A stretch of 64,000 nt of DNA from Brevundimonas viscosa (GTDB lineage: Bacteria > Pseudomonadota > Alphaproteobacteria > Caulobacterales > Caulobacteraceae), in contig NZ_FOZV01000005.1 of NCBI RefSeq assembly GCF_900116065.1, positions 72,001 through 136,000 on the forward strand. Reading direction: 5' to 3'. The translations under genes and the position numbers were made by a program. The notes beneath the pieces were generated by a model. It was given only the letters and a program-made list of their open reading frames with translations, had not been told where the DNA came from and made no database searches. Below, in pieces: positions 40,291 through 48,074 of the stretch (position 1 is its first letter; each line of letters starts with the position of its first letter).

Positions 40291-41448
40291 TCAGCCCTCC
40301 ACACCGGCCATGCGGCGGCGCTCCTCGTCGGTGAGGAAGGCGGCGGCGTTCAACCGCGCCCACAGCGCCTCCCGCTCGGGCTGCAGCGCCGGCACGGCGT
40401 CGAGGTCCGCCTCGACCCGCACATCGGCGAACCGCCCACCCAGCCATCCGGTCAGCGCGGCCGCCGCCTTGCGCACCAGCGGCGCGACCGTGCCCCGCCA
40501 GAAGGCGGCGTTGGCCTCCCGATAGTTGGCGTAGGTGGCGTCTCCCGGAATGCCCAGCAGTTGCGGCGGTACGCCGAAGGCGAGGGCGATCTCCCGGGCC
40601 GCCGCGTGCTTGCCGGCGACGAAGTCCATGTCGGCCGGGGTCCAGCTCATCGGCTTCCAGTCCAGCCCGCCCTCGAGGATTAGCGGCCGTCCGGCGTTCC
40701 GGGCCCCGGCATGCAGGTCGTCGATCTGACCGCGCAGGGCCTCGAACTGTTCGGCGGTCAGCCCCTCGCCGTCGCGCCCGCCGTAGACCAGCGCCCCGCT
40801 CGGCCGCGCCGCATTGTCCAGCAGCGCCTTGTTCCAGGCCCCCGAGGCGTTGTGCACGTCGATGGCGAAGGCGGCCGCCTCCAGCGGCGAGAAGCCGTAG
40901 TGGTCGTCGGTTGGATGAAACAGCTTGAGATGCAGCACCGGCAGCCATCCGTCGGCCGCCCGCCCCAGCCGCACCGACCGGCTGTCGACCGCGTACTCGT
41001 AGCCTTCGGGCCAGCCCCCACGTCCCGGGATCACCATCATCCGGTCCGGCCTCAGGGACCACAGCTCCTCCGGCTCGCCCTCGCCAACCGCTTCGACATA
41101 GGCGTTTCCCGCGGTCTGCAGGGCGCCGTACAGCCCCTCCAGGAACTCGACGCCGGACTGCTCCGGATTGGGCCGCGCCAGCAGCCTGGCCAGCGGATGG
41201 TCGTCCGCCCGGACCCCGTCCGCGAAGACCGTCAGCGGGGTGGCCGCTGCGGCCTCGGCGATCATCCTGACGCAGCGGTAGACCACGGCGTTCTTGCCGA
41301 ACCCCTCGGTGGCGAGGCTCGCGTAATCCCGCGGCGTCCAGCGCGGGCGTCCCCCGGCCGAAATGGCGATCAGCGGCCCGGCGCGGCTGTCCTTGATCTC
41401 GGGCGCGGCGATGCGCCGCCGGCCGAAGGGCCGTCGCCAGTCCAGCAT
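40291..41448 (-). CDS. GTA portal protein (g3 equivalent)
   Basis: A 385-residue HK97-type portal. The N-terminus MLDWRRPFGRR and YASLATEGFGKNAVVYRCVRMIAEAAA (key part GFGKNAVVYRCVRMIA) are typical, as are LLARPNPEQSGVEFLE, GFSPLEAAAFAIDVHN and ALAFGVPPQLLGIPGD. It forms the DNA-entry ring of the head. The frame extends upstream to 41571 without homology, so the ATG at 41448 is used. In RcGTA the large terminase gene precedes the portal; here the next gene upstream is an unrelated YcgN-like protein. Confidence 0.95.
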   Translation of the reverse strand: MLDWRRPFGRRRIAAPEIKDSRAGPLIAISAGGRPRWTPRDYASLATEGFGKNAVVYRCVRMIAEAAAATPLTVFADGVRADDHPLARLLARPNPEQSGVEFLEGLYGALQTAGNAYVEAVGEGEPEELWSLRPDRMMVIPGRGGWPEGYEYAVDSRSVRLGRAADGWLPVLHLKLFHPTDDHYGFSPLEAAAFAIDVHNASGAWNKALLDNAARPSGALVYGGRDGEGLTAEQFEALRGQIDDLHAGARNAGRPLILEGGLDWKPMSWTPADMDFVAGKHAAAREIALAFGVPPQLLGIPGDATYANYREANAAFWRGTVAPLVRKAAAALTGWLGGRFADVRVEADLDAVPALQPEREALWARLNAAAFLTDEERRRMAGVEG

Positions 41449-41567
41449 GAGTTGTCTCCGTGTTCCCGGGCGGGCCCGTCTTCCCGACCCCGCCGAACCC
41501 TTCTCCGGGTCATGACTGGAGTATGGGGCGCCAGCGTCCAAGGGCGGACATTCCCGGATTGTTTTTC

Positions 41568-41579
41568 GCAAGCCCTTGC
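41568..41579. promoter_or_regulatory. Inverted repeat upstream of the GTA portal gene
   Basis: GCAAG-CC-CTTGC is an inverted repeat in an AT-richer patch of the 161-base gap between the portal gene and the YcgN-like gene. This gap must contain the promoter for the first GTA block if no terminase precedes it. No clear -35/-10 pair could be fixed. It is a candidate regulator site only. Confidence 0.35.
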
Positions 41580-41609
41580 TTTTGCCGAAGGTCTTTCCGC
41601 GAGCCGGGC

Positions 41610-42104
41610 CTACAATTCGTCCTCAGCGCCGCGTTCCGCCTTCCACTCCGGCGCCTCGAAGTCGAGAGCGTCCTCGGGCTCCTTCAGCGCCGTCTCCGAC
41701 ACCGTCTGCCCCCGCACCGACACCCCGGCCTGGTGCACCGTCTCCGCGCTGCCGGACACCAGCGGATGCCAGCTCGCCAGCGGCCGCCCCTCATGGATGC
41801 GGCGGTAGGCGCAGGACTTCGGCATCCACTCCAGCGCCTCGATGTTCCACGGCGTCAGCTTGATGCAGTCCGGCACGTGCTCCCGGCGATTGGCGTAGTC
41901 CGAGCAGGTGCAGCGCACCGGGTCGAACAGCTTGCAGTGCACCCGGGTCGGGATCACCTCGCCGGTGTCCTCGTCCTCGAACCGCACCAGGCAGCACAGC
42001 CCGCACCCGTCGCACAGGCTCTCCCACTCCGCGCGGGTCATCTGGTCCAGCCGTTTGGTTTCCCAGAAGGGCTTGGAGGCCGGGTCGGTACGCTCTACAT
42101 CCAC
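41610..42104 (-). CDS. YcgN-family cysteine-cluster protein
   Basis: A 164-residue protein of the YcgN/UPF0260 family. The cysteine cluster LCDGCGLCCLVRFEDEDTG (residues 30-48), HCKLFDPVRCTCSDYANR and VPDCIKLTP are the family signature and suggest metal binding. CAYRRIHEGRPLASWHPL is also typical. No function has been established. The start is taken as the GTG at 42104 behind GGGGAG; the frame runs on upstream only as antisense of the ABC-F gene. It is divergent from that gene, 36 bases apart. Confidence 0.85.
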   Translation of the reverse strand: MDVERTDPASKPFWETKRLDQMTRAEWESLCDGCGLCCLVRFEDEDTGEVIPTRVHCKLFDPVRCTCSDYANRREHVPDCIKLTPWNIEALEWMPKSCAYRRIHEGRPLASWHPLVSGSAETVHQAGVSVRGQTVSETALKEPEDALDFEAPEWKAERGAEDEL

Positions 42105-42140
42105 GCGCTCCCCATACGCCTCCTCCCGCCCGAAAGCACC

Positions 42141-43964
42141 ATGGCCGCGCGCCCGCCTCTCGTCGCCCTCAAGGACATTCGCCTGCAGGACGGACCTCGC
42201 CCCCTGTTCGAAGGCGTGGACATGGCCATCGAGCCGCGCACCCGCGCCGCCCTCGTCGGCCGCAACGGGGCCGGCAAGTCGACCCTGATGAAGCTGGTCA
42301 TGGGCCGGATCGAACCCGACGCCGGCGAGCGTTCGGTGCAGAGCGGAACCCGCTTCGCCTGGGTCCCCCAGGAGCCGGAGATCACCGGCGAGACCCTGCT
42401 CGACTACGCCGCTTCCGGGCCCGCCGAGCGCTGGACGGCCGAAGCCTGGCTGGCCACCTTCGGCCTCGACCCCGCCAAGCCGGCCGTGAACCTCTCGGGC
42501 GGCGAGATCCGCCGCGCCGCCCTGGCTAAGGCCTTCGCCGAGGAGCCCGACCTGCTCCTCCTCGACGAGCCGACCAACCACCTCGACATCCTCGCCATCG
42601 AGCGGCTGGAAGAGGAACTGCTGTCCGCCCGTTTCGCCGTGCTGGTGGTCAGCCACGACCGCGCCTTCCTCAACCGCGTCACCCAGTCGGTCCACTGGCT
42701 GGAGGGTCGGCGCGTCCGCACCCTGAACAAGGGCTTCGCGGCGTTCGACGACTGGGCCGGCAAGGTCATGGAGGAGGAGGCCGAGTCCCTGCGCCGGCTC
42801 AGCAAGGCCATCGAGCGCGAGACCGAGACCTTCTACAGCTCGATCACAGCCCGTCGCAGCCGCAACGAGGGCCGCGCCGCCCGCCTGCAGGCGATGCGCG
42901 CCGAGCGCGCCGAGCGGGTCCGCGACCAGACTCGCGAGCTCACCCTCGCCGTCGACTCCGGCGCGACCACCGGCAAGCTCGTCGCCGAGTTGAAGGGCGT
43001 CGCCAAGAGCTTCGGCGAGCGCACCGTTCTCAAGCCCTTCACCACCCGCGTAATGCGCGGCGACCGACTCACCATCGTCGGCCCCAACGGCGCCGGCAAG
43101 ACTACCCTGGTGAAGATCCTGCTCGGGGAGCTGGCTCCGGACGCCGGCGCGGTCCGTCTCGGCGCAAACCTCGATCCGGTCTACCTCGACCAGTCGCGCG
43201 CCGGGCTGAAGTCCGACATGACGCTCTGGGACGCCCTCACCCCCGGCGGCGGCGACTCCATCATGGTCCGCGGCCGCTCGATGCACGTGGCTGCCTACGC
43301 CAAGGACTTCCTGTTCCAGGAGGCCCAGCTGCGTCAGCCCATCTCCACCCTGTCGGGCGGCGAGCGCAACCGTCTACTGCTGGCCCGCGCCCTGGCGAAG
43401 CCGGCCAACATGCTCGTGCTCGACGAGCCGACGAACGATCTCGACATGGACACCCTCGACAAGCTCGAGGAGCTGCTCGAGGGCTACGACGGCACCCTGA
43501 TTCTGGTCAGCCACGACCGCGACTTCGTCGATCGCCTCGCCACCTCGACCATCGCCCTCAACGGCCGTGGCGACATCGTCGAAACCCCCGGCGGCTGGAC
43601 CGACTTCGTCCGCCAGAACCCCGGCTTCCTCAGTCCTCCGCAGCAGGGCGAGCGGGAGTCTTCGAACCCGAAGGCCTACGGCGGTGGAGGGGGCGCCTCC
43701 GCCCCTGCGCCCCCGAAGAAGCCGGCCGCCAAGCTGTCCTACAAGGACGCCCGCCGTCTGGAGGAGCTCGAGGGCCTCCTCGCCAGCCTCCCCGACCAGA
43801 TCGCCGGTCACGACGCCGCCCTCGCCGATCCGGACCTCTATAGCCGCGATCCGGCCGCGTTCGACCGCGCCATGAAGGCCGCCGAAAAGGCCCGCGCCGA
43901 TCTGGCGGCGGCCGAGGAGGAATGGCTGGAGCTGGAGGAGAAGAAGGCCGCCCTTGCGGGGTGA
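42141..43964 (+). CDS. uup: ABC-F family ATPase (Uup-like)
   Basis: A 607-residue cytosolic protein with two ABC cassettes and no membrane domain. Cassette 1 has GRNGAGKST (about residues 37-45) and LSGGEIRR; cassette 2 has GPNGAGKTT and LSGGERNR. The conserved linker between them is charged and helical. The C-terminal coiled coil (LEELEGLLASLPDQIAGH) is the Uup-type tail. ABC-F proteins act on ribosomes or branched DNA. Residues about 498-520 come from an in-frame palindromic repeat, placed between cassette 2 and the tail. The frame upstream to 41460 is not part of the gene. Confidence 0.9.
   Translation: MAARPPLVALKDIRLQDGPRPLFEGVDMAIEPRTRAALVGRNGAGKSTLMKLVMGRIEPDAGERSVQSGTRFAWVPQEPEITGETLLDYAASGPAERWTAEAWLATFGLDPAKPAVNLSGGEIRRAALAKAFAEEPDLLLLDEPTNHLDILAIERLEEELLSARFAVLVVSHDRAFLNRVTQSVHWLEGRRVRTLNKGFAAFDDWAGKVMEEEAESLRRLSKAIERETETFYSSITARRSRNEGRAARLQAMRAERAERVRDQTRELTLAVDSGATTGKLVAELKGVAKSFGERTVLKPFTTRVMRGDRLTIVGPNGAGKTTLVKILLGELAPDAGAVRLGANLDPVYLDQSRAGLKSDMTLWDALTPGGGDSIMVRGRSMHVAAYAKDFLFQEAQLRQPISTLSGGERNRLLLARALAKPANMLVLDEPTNDLDMDTLDKLEELLEGYDGTLILVSHDRDFVDRLATSTIALNGRGDIVETPGGWTDFVRQNPGFLSPPQQGERESSNPKAYGGGGGASAPAPPKKPAAKLSYKDARRLEELEGLLASLPDQIAGHDAALADPDLYSRDPAAFDRAMKAAEKARADLAAAEEEWLELEEKKAALAG
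43632..43702. repeat. Palindromic repeat copy D, inside the ABC-F gene
   Basis: CCTCCGCAGCAGGGCGAG, then GGGAGTCTTCG aacc CGAAG and GGCGGTGGAGGGGGC. It is the most diverged member of the family seen near 6780, 19231 and 38512, with a different inner hairpin. It is translated as a Gly-, Pro- and Ser-rich loop before the C-terminal coiled coil. Confidence 0.6.
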
Positions 43965-43985
43965 GCCGCGTTCCACCCGGCTTTC

Positions 43986-44058
43986 TGTGGATAATTCAAG
44001 CCGCTGACTCGCAAACGCGAATCTGGCCAATCCACAGATATGCACAGGGTTATGCACC
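43986..44058. promoter_or_regulatory. Cluster of DnaA-box-like 9-mers
   Basis: A perfect DnaA box in reverse (TGTGGATAA, 43986-43994) is followed by CAATCCACA (44028, 7 of 9), ATATGCACA (44038, 8 of 9) and TTATGCACC (44050, 8 of 9), all within 73 bases after the ABC-F gene. The patch is AT-rich for this genome. No origin-type neighbours (dnaA, hemE, parAB) are in the window. Confidence 0.45.
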
Positions 44059-44419
44059 GAAGCCGGGGCAATTCCGCACAGCCGCCAGGTTTCGGGCGCT
44101 TGCCTCATAGCGGGTTTCGTCGGAACGTCAACGGGCCGAGGGACACGGCGGCGCGGAAATCCGGGGAGACCCGGGGCTCAAGGCGAACCGGCCCGGCTCT
44201 CTGACCCGATGCGACCGGGGGGGTTTCGGACCTTAACGAGCGGGGGGCAGGATCAAGGCCCGATGGGCTTTCGAAGGCTTCGGCCAGAGAACGCTCTGAG
44301 GGAACCGGATCGGGATCGAAGGACGGCGCAGGGCTTCGACCTTGCGGAACGCCGGAGACCAGGAGCGCGACAGGATACAGCCGACCGTCATCGGGGTTCG
44401 CCCTGCTGACGCCGAGGCC

Positions 44420-44506
44420 GAGGTCCGAACCTCAATGGCCAAGTCCAACCCGGACTTGGCGAGGGGACGAGGAAATCCGGCTTGCCGGTGCTCTTCGTCC
44501 CCTCGC
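44420..44506. other. Three consecutive strong hairpins
   Basis: GAGGT/ACCTC (44420-44433), GCCAAGTCC/GGACTTGGC (44438-44460) and a 15-bp stem with one G-U-type mismatch (44459-44473 with 44492-44506), which itself encloses CCGGC/GCCGG. The second and third share two bases, so they are mutually exclusive at the edge. It may be a small RNA, a leader structure or a repeat cluster. No T-run follows. Confidence 0.5.
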
Positions 44507-44586
44507 TCAATTCCGGCGGGCGTCAGCCTCGACGGGCCAGATCCGTCGCCCTTCCCTTCCCTCGACCACGGCCGTAAACCAAGGCC

Positions 44587-45633
44587 ATGGGCCGTCGCGG
44601 GAATCGCCTCTCCAGACTGGATCGCCGCGCCGTCCTGGCCGGCGCCGGAGCCATGGCGGCGACGGCGGGCCTCGCCGCCTGCAACCAGTCCCAGGTCGAG
44701 CCCGACGCCGACGGCCGCATCCGGCTGCGCTTCGCCACCGATTGGCGCGCCCAGGCCGAGCACGGCGGCTTCTACCAGGCCCTCGCCTCCGGCGCCTACG
44801 AGCGGCGCGGGCTCAATGTCCAGATCATCCAGGGTGGGCCCGGCGTGAACGTGCCCCAGTTGCTGGCGTCCAACGCCGTCGAGCTGGGCATGGGCTCGAA
44901 CAGCTTCATCACCATGAATCTGGTGGCCGAGGGGGCCCCGGTGAAGGCTGTCGCGGCCTTCTTCCAGAAGGATCCCCAGGTCCTGATCGCCCATCCGGAC
45001 CCGGCCCTCCAGTCGATCGCCGATCTGGAGGGCCGCCCGTTCCTGCTCGCGGACGCCTCGATCAACGCCTTCTGGGTCTGGCTCAAGGCGAAGTACGGGT
45101 TCACCGACGACCAGGTGCGGAAATACACCTTCAATCCCGCGCCCTTCCTCGCCGACCCTCGTGCGGTGCAGCAGGGCTATCTGACCTCGGAGCCCTACAC
45201 GATCCGCAAGATCGCCGGCTTCGAGCCGAAGGTCTTCCTGCTCGCCGACGAAGGCTACCCCAGCTACGCCACCATGGTGCTCGCGCCCAACGCTTTCGCA
45301 CGCGACAACGCCGCCGCCCTGCGCAGCTTCATCGCAGCCTCGGCCGAGGGCTGGCGCGACTACATCCAGGGCGACGGCAAGGCCGCCGACGCCCTCATCC
45401 GGCAGGCCAACCCGGACATGACCCAGGACGTGCTCGACCAGGCGCGCGAGAAGCTGAAGGCGCACGGCATCGTCGACGGCGGCGATGCGGCGCTCTACGG
45501 GCTGGGAGCCATGACGGAGGAGCGTTGGGAAGCCTTCTTCACCGTCACGTCGGAAGCCGGCGTCTACCCTCCGAACCTGGATTGGCGGCAGGCCTTCACC
45601 ACCCAGTATCTCCCCGGACGCGGCCGTGGCTGA
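44587..45633 (+). CDS. ABC transporter substrate-binding protein, NMT1/THI5-like
   Basis: A 348-residue periplasmic binding protein. The N-terminus has twin arginines and a lipobox (LDRRAVLAGAG, then GLAACNQ), so it is likely a Tat-dependent lipoprotein. The NMT1/THI5 fold is recognised by RFATDWRAQAEHGGFYQALASG (key part DWRAQAEHGGFYQA) and GGPGVNVPQLLASNAVELGMG. Characterised relatives bind thiamine precursors or other pyrimidine- or flavin-related compounds. It starts the three-gene importer operon and overlaps the ATPase gene by eight bases. The substrate is not known. Confidence 0.88.
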   Translation: MGRRGNRLSRLDRRAVLAGAGAMAATAGLAACNQSQVEPDADGRIRLRFATDWRAQAEHGGFYQALASGAYERRGLNVQIIQGGPGVNVPQLLASNAVELGMGSNSFITMNLVAEGAPVKAVAAFFQKDPQVLIAHPDPALQSIADLEGRPFLLADASINAFWVWLKAKYGFTDDQVRKYTFNPAPFLADPRAVQQGYLTSEPYTIRKIAGFEPKVFLLADEGYPSYATMVLAPNAFARDNAAALRSFIAASAEGWRDYIQGDGKAADALIRQANPDMTQDVLDQAREKLKAHGIVDGGDAALYGLGAMTEERWEAFFTVTSEAGVYPPNLDWRQAFTTQYLPGRGRG

Positions 45634-46387
45634 GCCCGCCGCGGCGCTGCGAGGCGCCGTCGTGCGATACCCCGGCCGGTCGCCGCTCGGCCCGATCGAC
45701 CTTGTTGTCGACCCGGGCGAGATCGTCGCCCTTGTCGGACCCTCGGGCGCCGGCAAGTCCACCGCCCTTCGCCTGCTCGCCGGGCTTGAGCGCCCGACCG
45801 AAGGCGTCGCGACCAGCGCCGATCCCCGCCACGTCGCCTTCGTCTTCCAGGCCCCGACCCTGATGCCGTGGGCCGACGCCCTCGCCAACGTCGCCCTTCC
45901 GCTTGAGCTCTCGGGCGCTTCCCGCGAGGAGGCGCGCCGGCGGGCGAGCGCGGCCCTCGCCGCCGTGGGGCTCGGCGACCGCGCCGGCGCCCGGCCGCGC
46001 CAGTTGTCGGGCGGCATGGCCATGCGGGTGTCGCTCGCCCGGGCGCTGGTGACGGAACCGGATCTCCTGCTGCTGGATGAGCCGTTCGCAGCCCTCGACA
46101 GCGTCACCCGCCGCCGCCTGATCGAGGATCTGCACCGCCTCTGGGCCGCCCGCGCGCCGCGCCCGGCCATCGTCTTCGTGACCCATGGCGTGGAGGAGGC
46201 CGTCTACCTGGCCGCCCGCTCCGTCGTCCTCGACGGGGCCACGGGGCGGGCGGCGTCGGAGCACGATCACCCCGGCCCCCTGCCGCGCCCGCCCGGCTGG
46301 CGCGCGGATCCGGCGTTCCGCGGGGCCGTGGAGCGGCTGGCGGACGCCCTCGCCGAGGCCATGCCGCCGGCCGGAGTCGCGGCATGA
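45626..46387 (+). CDS. ABC transporter ATP-binding protein
   Basis: A 253-residue cassette of the nitrate/taurine/thiamine-precursor type. Walker A is GPSGAGKST, the Q-loop FVFQAPTLMPW, the signature LSGGMAMR and Walker B LLLLDEPFAALD. It powers import with the neighbouring permease and binding protein. The start is GTG at 45626, inside the end of the binding-protein gene. The stop overlaps the permease start (ATGA). Confidence 0.93.
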   Translation: MAEPAAALRGAVVRYPGRSPLGPIDLVVDPGEIVALVGPSGAGKSTALRLLAGLERPTEGVATSADPRHVAFVFQAPTLMPWADALANVALPLELSGASREEARRRASAALAAVGLGDRAGARPRQLSGGMAMRVSLARALVTEPDLLLLDEPFAALDSVTRRRLIEDLHRLWAARAPRPAIVFVTHGVEEAVYLAARSVVLDGATGRAASEHDHPGPLPRPPGWRADPAFRGAVERLADALAEAMPPAGVAA

Positions 46388-47136
46388 GCCGGGCCCTGCC
46401 GCCCCTGTTGCTGGGCCTGATGCTGCTCGCGATCTGGGAGACCGCCTGTCGGAGCCTTCAGGTGCCTGCCTATTTCCTCCCGCCGCCCAGCGCCGTCGCC
46501 ATGTCCCTGGTGGAGCGGGCGCCGCTTCTGGCCGGCTCCGCCCTCCAGACCTTCCGCATGGCCCTGCAGGCGCTCCTCGCCGCGACCCTGATCGGCGGCG
46601 GCCTGGCGCTCGCCGTTTCGATGAACCGGCCGGCCGAACGCGCCGTGCGCCCCCTGGCCGTGGCGCTTCAGGTCACTCCAGTCGTGGCGATTGCTCCCCT
46701 TGTGGTGATCTGGAGCGGTCTCGACCATCCGGACCGGGCCGTCGTCGCCCTCGCCGCCGCGGTGGCCTTCTTCCCGGTCTTCTCCGGTGTCCTGACAGGC
46801 CTGAAGTCCGCCGATCCCGATCTGGAGCGCCTGTTCGACCTCTACGGCGCCCCGCCCCTCCAGCGGCTGTGGCGGCTCCGGGCGCCGTCGGCGCTGCCCT
46901 TCGCCCTCGAGGGCGTCCGCGTCGCCGCAGGTCTGGCGGTGATCGGCGCGGTCGTCGCCGAGTTCGTCTCGGGCTCGGGCGCCACGCAGGGGCTGGCCTG
47001 GCGCCTGCTCGAGGCTGGCAACCGCCTGCGCACCGCCGACATGCTGGCGGCGCTGGCCTGCCTGATGGTCATGGGCCTGGCCCTGAACGCCGGCATCGCC
47101 CTGCTCGAACGTCTTTGCCGGGCACGGCTCGCCTGA
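46384..47136 (+). CDS. ABC transporter permease
   Basis: A 250-residue inner-membrane permease with about six hydrophobic segments. The EAA-loop region reads DLYGAPPLQRLWRLRAPSALP and the upstream LPPPSAVAMSL is typical of the SsuC/TauC/ThiX-type permeases. It completes the importer with the two genes upstream, with which it is translationally coupled. Confidence 0.93.
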   Translation: MSRALPPLLLGLMLLAIWETACRSLQVPAYFLPPPSAVAMSLVERAPLLAGSALQTFRMALQALLAATLIGGGLALAVSMNRPAERAVRPLAVALQVTPVVAIAPLVVIWSGLDHPDRAVVALAAAVAFFPVFSGVLTGLKSADPDLERLFDLYGAPPLQRLWRLRAPSALPFALEGVRVAAGLAVIGAVVAEFVSGSGATQGLAWRLLEAGNRLRTADMLAALACLMVMGLALNAGIALLERLCRARLA

Positions 47137-47144
47137 TCCGCGCG

Positions 47145-47159
47145 TTAGCCGCGGGTTAA
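47145..47159 (+). promoter_or_regulatory. CtrA-like box (TTAG-N7-TTAA)
   Basis: TTAG, seven bases, TTAA at 47145-47159 is one mismatch from the Caulobacter CtrA consensus TTAA-N7-TTAA. It lies 52 bases before the start of the Pro-rich exported protein and the coupled DUF2336 gene. CtrA control is inferred, since a single site of this degeneracy can occur by chance. Confidence 0.4.
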
Positions 47160-47210
47160 GGGCGGGAGCGCTAGCGTGCCATCTCCAGAACCTTGCGTCC
47201 GGAGCCTCCC

Positions 47211-48074
47211 TTGCGCCGCGCCACCTGCCTGACATCCGGCCTCACGACCGCGGCCTTCGCGTGCGTCCTCGGGCTGGCCGGAGCCGCGACGGCGCAAGAG
47301 GCGGCGGGCGCGGCCCGTGGCCTCCGCTATCTCTCCTGGCCCGGCCGCGCCGCAGCAGCCGTCCAGACCGAGGTCCCCGCGGCGGAAGCGCCGCCTGCCG
47401 ACCTGCGCCGGCCCAATCGCGTCATCCCGCACGGCGGTGCCGCGGCGGTGCGGCGCCCGGGTCTGGCTCCCGCTCCCGCGCCGGTCCGCCGCACCCTGAC
47501 CCCGGCGAGCGCCTGGCTCCGCCCGGCCCCCGCGCCGACGCCCGCGCCCCCTCCGGCTCCGGCCCCGGCCCCTGCGACGCAGCCGCCCGTGCCGGACTAC
47601 CTGCCCGACCACGGCGGCCAGCCCGCGCCGGCCGCGGTCGCCTATCCAGTCCCCTCGACGCCGCAGCCGTCTGGGCCGCCGTCTCTCCACGATCCGATGG
47701 CCCCGCGCCGCGACGCCCCGATCTTCCGCCTCGTCCCCCCGACCTCGGCGCCCGTCCCGGCGCCGGAGCCGTCAGACGATCGTTCCGCGGGGGAGGCCCC
47801 GCCGCCCCGCCCGGTCGCCGCCGTCACGGCCAATTCCGCCGACCGCCCGCAGCCGCAGGGCGCGCGCTACTACTCCGTCCACCGTCAGAACGGTCGCGAA
47901 CCGGATGCTGTCGCCCTGCCGGCGCCCAGCTACATCGACGCCCTGGCGATCACCATGACCGAGGCTCCGACCACGCCCGATCTGGCGGCGCCGGATCCTG
48001 GGCCGACGCTGATCCGCGACGCCCAGGGACGGGTTCGCGCCCAGCCGGCCGCGCCCGAGGGAGACTACCGGTGA
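47211..48074 (+). CDS. Exported Pro/Ala-rich protein coupled to a DUF2336 gene
   Basis: About 287 residues with a signal peptide (TTAAFACVLGLAGAATAQEA) and a largely disordered Pro/Ala-rich body, for example APTPAPPPAPAPAPATQPP. No family is recognised. I place the start at the TTG at 47211, six bases after GGAG; a TTG at 47193 is possible. A short ordered segment near the end (ARYYSVHRQNGREPDAV) may be a domain core. The stop overlaps the next start (GTGA), linking it to the DUF2336 protein. Confidence 0.65.
   Translation: MRRATCLTSGLTTAAFACVLGLAGAATAQEAAGAARGLRYLSWPGRAAAAVQTEVPAAEAPPADLRRPNRVIPHGGAAAVRRPGLAPAPAPVRRTLTPASAWLRPAPAPTPAPPPAPAPAPATQPPVPDYLPDHGGQPAPAAVAYPVPSTPQPSGPPSLHDPMAPRRDAPIFRLVPPTSAPVPAPEPSDDRSAGEAPPPRPVAAVTANSADRPQPQGARYYSVHRQNGREPDAVALPAPSYIDALAITMTEAPTTPDLAAPDPGPTLIRDAQGRVRAQPAAPEGDYR

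Larger units (their letters stand above)
43965..44586. other. 622-base non-coding region between ABC-F and ABC importer genes
   Basis: No credible gene lies here. It holds the DnaA-box-like cluster (43986-44058) and a chain of three hairpins (44420-44506). A 66-codon open frame at 44209-44409 has no ribosome site or recognisable composition. I looked for TPP and FMN riboswitch cores before the importer operon and found none. The promoter of the importer should lie in the last 80 bases. Confidence 0.6.

Noticed and set aside
29060-41448. Complete active prophage
   Set aside because: No integrase, repressor, replication or lysis genes are present, and gene order and families match RcGTA-type agents.
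41460-42140. N-terminal extension of the ABC-F gene
   Set aside because: This part is antisense to the YcgN-like gene, which has clear cysteine motifs. The ABC-F protein begins at 42141 with its first cassette.
44209-44409. 66-codon open frame in the non-coding region
   Set aside because: No ribosome binding site, no recognisable composition and no link to neighbours.
44459-44506. Possible RNase P RNA core (GAGGAAATCCGG)
   Set aside because: It only partly resembles the conserved GAGGAAAGTCC segment and lies inside a simple hairpin. The other conserved parts of RNase P RNA are missing.
44130-44586. TPP or FMN riboswitch upstream of the importer
   Set aside because: Neither the CTGAGA/ACCTGATCTGG cores nor the FMN aptamer cores could be found.
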